Origin: Mugil cephalus
Taxonomy: Eukaryota; Chordata; Actinopteri; Mugiliformes; Mugilidae
Direction of reading: 5' to 3'
DNA: 64,000 bases
NCBI RefSeq assembly: GCF_022458985.1
Contig: NC_061779.1
Coordinates: forward strand, 16,661,001-16,725,000
Numbering within the stretch: the stretch's first letter is position 1; every line of letters begins with the position of its first letter. The notes beneath the pieces are model-generated. The model made no database searches, had not been told where the DNA came from, and saw only the letters and a list, made by a program, of their open reading frames with translations. Positions 30,501 to 50,100 of this stretch are shown here, in pieces. Position numbers and translations under genes: made by a program.

Positions 30501-32341
30501 TCCCACGCCTGGAAAAGTAAGAAAGGTAAGATGTTTTTCTCATTGTTGTCAGATTTATTGTGTATTTGAACACTATATGCGGCGACAGTGACAAACAGGA
30601 ACTGCATGAATGATTCAGAAACTGCATGAATGATTCAGAAACTGCTTAAATGATTCAGGAACTGCATGAATGATTCAGAACTTGACGCACCTTTTCCCTC
30701 TGTCCAGTTCAATGGCACCTCGACCATCTCGACTCCTAACAGCTTTCTCAGTTCAGGCCTCGGTGGAACGATGTGCCAGTCCATCCAGAAACCACCATTG
30801 TCTGCCAGCAAGGTATGCTCGCTGTCGTCACATGTGACTGATCTCCCATTGTGTGTTTCATTTATATATTTTTTTAACAGCGAATCAGACTAAATACATT
30901 AAATTGGTTTTGGCCACGATGCATGACCCCATTGAGATTGTCATTTTCATTGTAAATGCACCTTTTTTTTTGGTCATAATTGTCCAGTCTGATATTATAT
31001 GAAATGAAAGGTCTGCCATAAAAACACATGGTCATCCTAGCTGGTCTCGTTTTAGGGTCTTGGCCTGCGAACACCTGGACATGGAAAGACACCCCGTGCA
31101 CTAGACCGGAACAAGGAAAACATCTCCCATCTAAATAGAAATACTCCAAGTGCCACATTAAGGTCTCAGGATACTCAAGATCACACCTTCACCTTTAACT
31201 CTGTCGCTGCCTCCTATTCGGAATTTGCGGTAAATGGGGTTTTCCATCTGTTTAGTCCACTGATGCACACTCTAAATAGCAACTTAGAAACAATTAGGCA
31301 TCACTGTTAATATAAGGACAGACTGTCTGAGACATCATATTAAAAAAAAAACTGTAGAAATAACGTTTGCAAAGTTTTGTATTTTGCTGACAAAATTTTC
31401 AGATTTTATTTTTGAAACAAAGTTGCACAAAGTTTAATATTGTCATGTACTACATATGATGATGATGATGATGAAAACCCTTTTTATATTTATATATATT
31501 AACATTGAATCATTACAGTTAAAGCTAGAATGTGAGACTTTTACATGCGTTGGACTTTCCATAGCGTCCTTTACCAAATGAATTCACAGAATATTGATTA
31601 AGCTGTTCGGCAAAGGCAGATGAATCTCTTGTATTAGATCTGTTGTCTGTGACAATATTCACACATACGAGCGCCAATAGTGACTTGGCATCAGTGACAC
31701 AAAGTTGTTTTGCCAGAGTTGAAAAAGGGGAACAACCATAGTGACAAAGACAAAGTAGCCAACAGCACCTCGTGGTATGAAGTGTCCAGTAAGTTTCATA
31801 CGCCCCAGATAGAAATATTACAGTTTAAAGAAGAAAAATATTAAGACAAAGGACATAAATTGTTCAAAATATATGCACAAACATTTTCACCGTGACATCA
31901 GTTTATTGTTTACGTCTAGTAAATCTAGTATCTGATCTAGTAGCTGTAGTTGGTATTTTACAAATACCAACACATTGAAAAGGAGGAAGGCGACACCAGT
32001 GCCTTAGTTTCTTTTTAAACCCCAACATCAACTGTGAGGTGTTGGCTGATGCATGTAGTGGAGTTTTTTTTAGACACTTTCTCTGGTCGAACCTTTGGTT
32101 AGTGAAGCTCTGCTGTCCCAGTGTCACACCATGTTCTCAGTTTTGAAGGCCTATGCTACACACGCGTGCATTGAAAGTATTTGGGCCATTACTCTTACCG
32201 CCAGTAGGGGGAGACAAACATTTTGCACTGTAGTTGTAATTTGACAGTTTTTTACATAAATTAATTTTGACTTTTTCGTTACAGAGAGACCTCACGAAGG
32301 CTTCTAAATCAAATGTGAACTCCACCATCAGTTTTCAGTGA
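27594..32341 (+). CDS. prc1: Protein regulator of cytokinesis 1 (PRC1)
   Basis: Microtubule cross-linker (MAP65/Ase1 family) of the central spindle. Exons: 27594-27604, 27993-28125, 28216-28338, 28432-28665, 28768-28938, 29033-29182, 29296-29443, 29531-29667, 29747-29842, 30179-30325, 30415-30525, 30708-30812, 31056-31229, 32285-32341; total 1797 nt, 598 residues, near the human length of about 620. The first exon contributes only 11 nt (MRV plus part of Ser). N-terminal and rod coiled coils (IWEEIGIPEEQRLQR onward) lead into the spectrin-like microtubule-binding region with RFNNRGGNLLKEEKQR. The C-terminal tail has paired CDK-type sites (RTPSKRR, TPTPGK), a KEN box (NKENISH), and the conserved YSEFA and LTKASKS motifs. 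Teleosts may carry prc1a and prc1b; I cannot assign the suffix. Confidence 0.96.
30601..30680 (+). repeat. 20-bp minisatellite, four copies, in a prc1 intron
   Basis: Four head-to-tail copies of ACTGCATGAATGATTCAGAA with a few substitutions in copy 3. The array ends 27 bp before prc1 exon 12, so it occupies the branch-point region of that intron. Each unit includes TGATTCAG. Confidence 0.95.
31230..32284 (+). other. prc1: Last prc1 intron
   Basis: Intron of about 1.05 kb with no additional exon recognised. It holds a short (GAT)n run near 31457-31473 and a good CTCF-like motif (CCAGTAGGGGGAGAC) at 32201-32215, about 70 bp before the last exon. Confidence 0.6.
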
Positions 32342-32739
32342 CGATCCAAAGGAGCTGCTCCGGGACCGAGAGTCATCCAGCTCAGCGGTAGTTTAGCGTA
32401 GATTTCATTTGTTGGGCAACAGGGAACTTGAATGTAAACTTCTTCAAAAAATGTAAATATTTTAATCGTTGTGAGACACATTGTGAGTTTCCATTGATTC
32501 TGTTTTTGTAAGACTTTATATCGGGGTTTCTGCTGTAGCAGTTTTTTCTGCTGTATGTATTTCTTTGGCTTTTTATTTGATTCTTTTTCTTTTAAGTGAA
32601 CATGAATAACCGTCTTGAGCACTACTGTTTCAGTACTGTAGCAATTAGCCAATGCACCATGGTTTTCTTCCTCCATTTGGAGTGACAGTTAAACATACTC
32701 TTGACAAAGTAAATGAGTGCTTTTTTTAATTAAGCTGTA

Positions 32740-32745
32740 AATAAA
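32740..32745 (+). terminator. Candidate prc1 poly(A) signal
   Basis: AATAAA about 400 bp past the prc1 stop. The interval 32342-32897 lies between the two convergent stop codons of prc1 and ubap1l and has no other feature; the two 3'UTRs may overlap. Confidence 0.5.
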
Positions 32746-32897
32746 CTTTTAAAAGCATTCATCCTCACTAAGTGTTACCGTTATCTTTTCATTTCATTCT
32801 TGTAAATTTTGAAGCTGCACCTGTTTTGAGTCGATATCAGCTGCTGTTACTTTCTCACTGAAGACGTGTTCAGCGAGTTTGAGCCTGTGTGTCCTGT

Positions 32898-35330
<2,433 letters not shown>

Positions 35331-35408
35331 CACCAGCAAATAGCCTGTAGCAGGGGGATCACACAGAGCTCCTGGGTTTTTCCCGTTAAAGGCCAGAATG
35401 TGCTGCAT

Positions 35409-37374
35409 CTTTGTTGAAGTTTCTTACCTTTGTCCGGTTTGTCCTCTTCCAGGTCCACAGCCGTCTGAGTCAGGGACAGGTGTTTGGAGTGAGTAACTAT
35501 ACGTGATAAACCTCTTCATCGCTAAGCCTCTGACATCATCCAAGTTTGTTTACAAGTAAAGCCTCAGGCGTCTGTTGTAATCCAGCCCGCAAACATCTAC
35601 TACAGATAGTATAGTTTATCTGGTTACACATATATATATATGAATTTATTCTTAGATGAGGCCTATTGTGAATAAAAGCACAGTATCCTCAATATCCTTT
35701 TAATTCTTCTGTCAATTTCTACTGACACATACGACATATTTATCATAATTTCTCATATAATACTTTCACGTGGTTGCAGCTTTTTTCATCTACTGCATAT
35801 TCAAAGCCACATTAGAGGCAGTGTGACTTTATAATTTCCATGTGACTGGGAGGGATTAGGGAAATGCTGAGGTATTGGGAAACCAAGCACAGCATGATAC
35901 TTTCCAGAGATTAGCTGATTATAATCAAGGTGACAGGCGAACAGTGCAGAACAAGCCTGTGATGTCTCTCAGAGTCATTCTTGTTTACGCTCCGTGTTGC
36001 GCACGTCCAAGAAACCTTTCACCGCCCCGTCTTTGGAGGGGAAACAAAATATGAAGTGCACACTTTGGTAAAGAACAAGGAAACGTTCGTACAGAGATAT
36101 ACATTTTATTTATATATTTTAAACAATCACAATAAATTTAAGATTCACAAACTCCGTGGGGGATTAAAGGTTCTGTAACAGACCTCTGAAAACAAAAGCA
36201 GTTCTGAATCTTTACTGAAAGAAATGGAAACTTAAAGCAAAAGGGGGGGGGGGGTCTAGTTTTATCTACTTTGATGAGGTACAGCAGCGTGGTTCAGTCA
36301 GACGTGTATTCAGGTACCATTTAGTAACAGGGTATTACATTACTAAAGGTGAGGTGAAGAAAATAAAAATATCTGTGCTATTCTGAGGGATGTTTTCAAA
36401 GCAGGTTTAGAGCAGGAGGCGGCTTAATGTGAAGGGGATTATCTGTCTGATCTGGACAATTAAGTTGGATATGAATACTGGAGGACAGCTATTACAAAAT
36501 TTCATAAGCTATCTCATGACCAGTGAACGTGCTAATCCTGCTTTGTGGAGCGGCCCTCTGATCCGAGTCTTTAAGTAAACACACAGATTGCCTAAAGAGT
36601 GGGCTAAAGGAGGAAGCAAAAACACTGAAAAATAACCATTGTGGCTGTTTAAAGGTCACCATTATGTCGCGTCTGCTGTGTTTAATGTGCTGGTGCGTTA
36701 CACGTCACTACAATGTATTCTAATTAGAGGTCATGTCATACAAACTGCTTACAAATGCTACCCAAGCAGTGTAGCTAAACATTTACAGCTGATTTTTTTT
36801 ACTGTGAGCACCATTATTACAATGGTGGTAGAGAAGAAAACATCAAAATATTGATGTGCTCATGGAATATCATGCCCTTAGGATGTAAGGCATTACTTAA
36901 CATGGTAACATGACATCTACACGTTCTCAGCGGCCCGTGTTTCCAAGTGTACAGTATGATCCCATCATTTCCTTTTGCTTCCCTTGCCATTACCGCCCGT
37001 CACCACAAAAAGAGAAAACAAATAAACTAGCTACAAATACTTTCATGAATAAAATTGCATTATCTTTATATAGATAAAATATGTTAACAATCCCCAGAGA
37101 TTGAAATATTTTATAAAGGTCCGACCTGTGAGTGCCCAACCAGAGAATTAACAGCTGACGCACAGGGACCAAAGGTTGTTACGCTCTCTTAACTTGTTCA
37201 TCATGAAAAACTTGTCAGCACCGGCAGCCTCCATTACCTCCTCTGTGATGTCCAGAGCTTACTTGTCATGGGCTACAATAAAAGAGTTGGTACCAGACGC
37301 GGTATCCAAAAGGTTCATATTAAACTAATGATTCAGACAGCTCGGGCCTTTAGGTGAAATGAGTCGCGCGTCGT
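35409..37374. other. Region between ubap1l and clpx (includes clpx 3'UTR)
   Basis: No coding exon recognised. A minus-strand poly(A) signal (AATAAA, read from TTTATT at 36105-36110) could end a clpx 3'UTR of about 1.3 kb. A short G run lies near 36243-36254. Confidence 0.45.
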
Positions 37375-44768
<7,394 letters not shown>

Positions 44769-45887
44769 TATTTCTCCGGTGTCAAAACCCTGAAAAGGAC
44801 ACAAAGTTCAGGCGGTGCACCGAGGGGAGACGGGTGGCTAAACTAGCCCTCAGCTAACAGGAGAGGCCAGTTACTTCATAACTTCAACGTCACTCTTAGC
44901 ATTAGCAACGTAGCTCATTAACTAGTTATAGCTGCCGTCGGTGCAGCAAACATCGGTAGAAATCAATGTCGCTTTAACCACATGAGGTGTCTTGACTCAT
45001 TGGGCTAACTCGTTTACTTGCATGCGGCTAATATTACCAACAACTTACGAAATAAACAAGGTAGCTTGTTAGCACATGTAGCTGTTGCTGCTACTTAAAC
45101 TAGGCCCGAGTCGTAACTGGGGACATGACAACCCAACCTGTCCGAGCACAGTGGTTACACAGACTGAGCTTCAGACCCAAAAAAATAGACCAGTTAACAT
45201 AGAGGGATTATTTACAGCTGCACGTCGTTAAATAAATAATAAAATAAAATAAAATAAAATAAAAAACAAGGTGCGTGGTAGTTTTACTCACTGTGCACGG
45301 TGAAACCAGTCGCGTCCTGACAGCCTCTCAGGAAAAAAACAAAATTTGCTAAGTCACTATTTATAGCTTTCACTTTTTTTTGTTTTAATTCGTCAGGTCA
45401 GTGTGCCATGCTAATGTCACAGCGTCTACTGTGTCTATTGATAAAAGTATGTCCCTCCAGGTCGTTATTTCCCAGGTGGGACACGACCCAAAGTGATGTA
45501 ACGCCCGCTGTTGTGAACTGGGTTAGTTCGGTTGCTTAGCCAGCTAGCCAGCTAGCTAGCTTCCCTCTGGGTACAGTAGCAAGCAGGAGTCATTTAATCA
45601 ATGTGTGAACGGTGTAAGTAACATGGAGGCTTCATCCGTGTTAACGCAGCACACGCCCATCCAGATCTTTACAGATCTGCAAACACACAGGCCAGGAGTG
45701 ACGGCTGGTGCGTTCAGGGGTACTTCGCGATAACCAGGACTTTACAAGGTTATTGTGAAACAATGTGGCGTTTAAGTGGTCCTCGTAAATTCTAAATAGG
45801 TTTGAGCCAAAAATATAGCATATCCAACTTTTGATTTCACAATATAAAAGAGTAAGCTGATCTATTAATAGATAGACTGAGCTATTA

Positions 45888-45978
<91 letters not shown>

Positions 45979-46142
45979 CTTTATTTATCCAGAGGGAAAT
46001 TCAACTTTTTTAGTAGTTTCATCATATAATGTAATTATAACAACAACAACAATAACAATAATAAAAGTAGCCTAAATGCTCTTTTGTACAGACATTGGTT
46101 TTAATGCATTTACGCCAGACAACAATAATTTGGAGTCACACA
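44769..46142. other. Region between clpx 5' end and gldn 3' end
   Basis: Contains the clpx promoter side (GC-moderate, no clear TATA), an (AAAAT)n stretch near 45235-45265, an AGCTAGCC-rich stretch near 45538-45562, and a LINE tail with its (GATA)n array. No additional gene is visible. Confidence 0.5.
45886..46012 (-). mobile_element. LINE/SINE 3' tail with (GATA)n array
   Basis: Read on the minus strand, AAAGTTGAATTTCCCTCTGG then ATAAATAAAGTA is followed by more than 20 TATC units (45886-45977). This is a retroposon 3' terminus whose tail repeat has expanded. Only the end is recognisable. Confidence 0.6.
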
Positions 46143-46148
46143 TTTATT
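46143..46148 (-). terminator. Candidate gldn poly(A) signal
   Basis: TTTATT on the + strand, AATAAA in the gldn sense, about 70 nt past the gldn stop codon. Confidence 0.5.
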
Positions 46149-46215
46149 GAAAAAAAAATTTAAAAAATCAAACATCTGTCTGTCTTCTGTCTGGTAATTA
46201 TTCCAAGAAAATGTT

Positions 46216-47147
46216 TTAGTTCTTGGTTAAGTTTGTTTGGTTCTGTCTGAATTTAACTCTGCAGGTGGTCAGACTTCTGTTGTCCCACATATACAAAAGC
46301 TTTTTGCTAGGATAATATGAGAGCATAGCCAAGATGCCGTTATTTGGCCTCAAATCAAAAGTGGCATCCAGAGGTTTTTCTTTGTTCAAGTCAAAGGCAT
46401 ACATCACTCTCTTGTCCATGTCATCGGTAAAATATAGCACCCCACACACAATGAAAGCATTTCCTGCTTTGGTCGTTGGGTAGGCTGTGTTTATCACAGA
46501 CTCCACAGAGAACGTGTTGGCGTTGAGCTTCGCAACCATTGTGTTATCATCTGTATTTGAAGCGTAAATGACCCACAGTCCGTTTTCATCCACAGCAAAC
46601 TTGAAGTACGTCTTAGAGTTGCGGAAAAGATAAGTCAGGTTGTGATATCTACTGTCCGGCATGACCAGGGTGCTTTGTTTCCTCGTGTTTAGTTGAAATC
46701 TGTAAAATCAAAATACTGATCATAAGTAAAGTAAGAGAGCAAATCAAACACATGATGGGAAGGTTAGTGACACAAACACTTACTTCACGAGTATGTTTTT
46801 TCCTGCATGGTGGAAGTAAAATGATCTATTATGGATGACGTGACCACAGCCCTGATAGTAGGTACCGATGTCTATGATCTTTGTGTCCTGAAAAGCTGAC
46901 GTGTTCCTGGTCTCCACCAATGTTCGACCTGGAGGGGGGATGCACCTGCGTTAAATCCAGCCAAACAACTCACAAAACTCTCAAGAGAGGTGAAAGAATT
47001 CACATTTTCCACATAAATCACCTGAAAAGTGCTCTGCCAGCCAGTATCGACCCTCATCCGGCCGTGATATATCTGACATCCAGGCCCCGAAAGTGCTCTG
47101 CATTTTGGTGGACTTTTCCGAACATTTAACACTTTTAACGCGACATC
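46216..47147 (-). other. gldn: gldn olfactomedin domain exons
   Basis: Three exons give the C-terminal olfactomedin beta-propeller. It runs from FGAWMSD with RYWLAEHFS, through YYQGCGHVIHNRSFYFHHAG and YFKFAVDENGLWVIYAS, to YDLRPNN-type blades and RVKFRQN at the end. The length of about 250 residues is as in human gliomedin, so this end of the protein looks intact. Confidence 0.92.
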
Positions 47148-50100
47148 CTAAAAAAGCAAAGACAAACACTTAAGCATTTAAATAACACGTACAGTAGATA
47201 TAGAGGCTGAACAATGACCATAGAAGGAAAGTTAAAAATATCCTAACCAGTTCTTATCCACTTCCCAGTGGTCGTCATGTTGATCTGAGGTGGTTGTGAA
47301 GAGTCTATAAAGAAAAGGGGAGGAGAAAAAATATATACATTCACCAATTTTAAAAGATTTTTATTCTGTTTGTAGCTCTTGTAACAGCTAATCAGTAGTT
47401 TGCAACAACATTACTACAAATCACAGCCATTAAAGTATTTAACTGAACCATAAACTAGTAAATTTGAACATGTTCAATTTAAATTCAGCCTTTTGAAGTT
47501 GACAGCTGAAGGACTTTACTGATCCCGTTAAGATAGTTATCTTAAGGGTAAATTTAGTTGTTAAGGTCCCAAAAATACAAGATAGATTAAAAAATAATAA
47601 TAGAAGAAAAATGGAGCTGAAGTGGTGGAGGCTGAATGTTCATATGTGCATTCATTATATTCATTAATATCATGAACAATGACATATCTCAATATGAGAA
47701 CTGCTCTGGAAAATAATAATAATAATAATAAAAATAATTGCACTAAAATTATACTGTGAAAAAGACTCAAAGACTTGACTCACCACTCTCCATTGGTCGG
47801 TCAGTAACGTTACCACTGCTGTTTAGAGCGTCTCCCCTTTCATCCTGTTCTTTAGAAAGTGAGGCTGTAAAATGAAGAAAAACACGCGTACATGAATAAA
47901 TAAAGATTTAATGAGTTAGGTCATATTTAGATATAATGAAAATGAAGTACAGTTTCTAACTTGTTAATGATGTGATCGGTGCCTCTGTAGCGTCCTCTCC
48001 TTCGGTAACATTTAACACCTTACCCTCATCTTGATGCGGTAATGAAACGTTAAACAGGACCGACCCTAGAAAACAAATAAACATGTTTAATGAGTTTTGT
48101 TTTCACATATCAGAAAATTAGATTTGTCTCTGCATTCATGGTGCTTTACCAGGCTCCACTCTTGGGTAGAGAACTCTCTTTGACTCAGTGGCATTGAACA
48201 CATCGCTGTCGTTTTCAGCTGGACGAGGTGATTCTGAATAAACAGAGAGGATTAAACTGGAGAAGAGAGTTTTTACCACTTTCCTGGAACATTTAGTGAC
48301 AGTTCTGCCATTAAAGGCATCACTGCTTTGGTTTGTGTCACAGAGGACCATAGAATGAAATAATATATTAAATGTTACCCTTTTAATATCTAACAGAAGA
48401 AACATAATTAGTTTTATAGTTAATAAATAAAAGCAGTGGATTTACCTGGTAATAACATTATTATCTCCTCTATAGTGTCTTCAGCGTCTGTGTCATTCAT
48501 GATGTCACGGCCGTTATCTTGATCAAATCCTACTGGTCACACAAGGTGAATAACATATCGGGTTAAATGTTTCCTTTTTTCTGCATCATCAAACCTTTAT
48601 GTTTGTCTGTACAGTCTTGATGTTTTACCAGATTCTCTGTAGTTTTCAGCCTGATGTGGTGTTGGTGATTCTGAAATGGATAAAATAGATGGTAATGAAA
48701 TGAAATATCAATGTTGTATCTATTTAAGGCTTAAAGCCACTAATTACTCATTAGTTTGTGTCAGTATCTCATGTTTTTAGGTTGCTGTCATTGAGATAAA
48801 TGTAAAAACTTTATATTTATATTTATTTATGTAAAAACTAATCAAGTTTTATAAGTGGCCGTCCTGCTCTATTTACTACTGATGATTCCAGATGTGCATC
48901 ACTGTATCTGTCAAGCCTCAGATATCACAGCTTGAACCCTAAAGTCTTTAAAACAGCATTTTGGAAGAAAGTATTGTTTCTCAGCATGTTTTCTAACATC
49001 ATCAGGTTTGGTCTGTACAGTCTTGATGTTTTACCAGATTCTCCGTAGTTTTCAGCTGGATGTGGTGTTGGTGACTCTGCAGATAGAAAGAATAGGCCAA
49101 TATTCAACTGGAGGAGCTGATGCACATGATAATGGTGAATTTTAAACAGAGGAGTGAATGAGTCAGCTCTGTTACCAGATACAGTGTGACAGGTTTTTTT
49201 TTTTTTTTTTTTTTTTTACCATGTTCCATATGAGTTGTGATGACGTTTCTGCTGCCATTGAAGGCTTCACTGTTTTGGTTTCTATCAAGTAAGACTGTGG
49301 AGTGAAATAACACAGTATCACAGTATCAAATATCACAGTTCAACACAATTTCAATAAAAAATAAATAATGTTTGATCATTCAGAGCACTCAGTTTGTTAC
49401 CTGGTAATAAATGTACTGATCCCTCCGTAGCATTTTCAACGTTTCCATCTTCTGTGGTATCATAGAGTTCATGTGTTTGAGGTGTTACTGCTTCTAGAAA
49501 ATAAATAAATAAAGTTTAGTTTAGTATGTTTTTATTTTCTTACATAAAGATTGTTTAGTCTGTAACAGTCTTGGTGGTTTACCACGTTCCACATTTTTAT
49601 CCATTAGTCTAGAAGACTCTGAACACACTGAAAGCATCAACTAGCAGAGCCCTGACAGAAGAGTCATTTTAAATGACAACGTGAAATCACCAGAACTGTT
49701 ATCAAAGACAGCACGGTCATTTTTACCTGTAATCATGAACATTTAATGCTGCGTTTGGAGGCATCGCTGTTTGTTTTTTTGTTGTTTATGTTACAGTTTG
49801 ATATTTTTTATGTGAATCAAAAGAGAAATGCTGTTAATTATTCAAAGTTAATCATTCAAAGAGCTGGGATTAATACCGGGTAATGGTTTTACTGGCCCCT
49901 CTGTAAGAATATTAAGTAAATAAATAAATAAAGCTTTGATTAAAAATGTGTTTCTTCCCACTTTATCACAGTTGTGTGTATAGTAGCTGTGTCTTAGTGA
50001 TTTACCATATTCTCTGTAGTTTTCAGCCTGATGTGGTGTTGTTGATTCTGAAACAGATAAAATAGATGGTGATGAAATTAAAAATCAATGCCAAGAGCCT

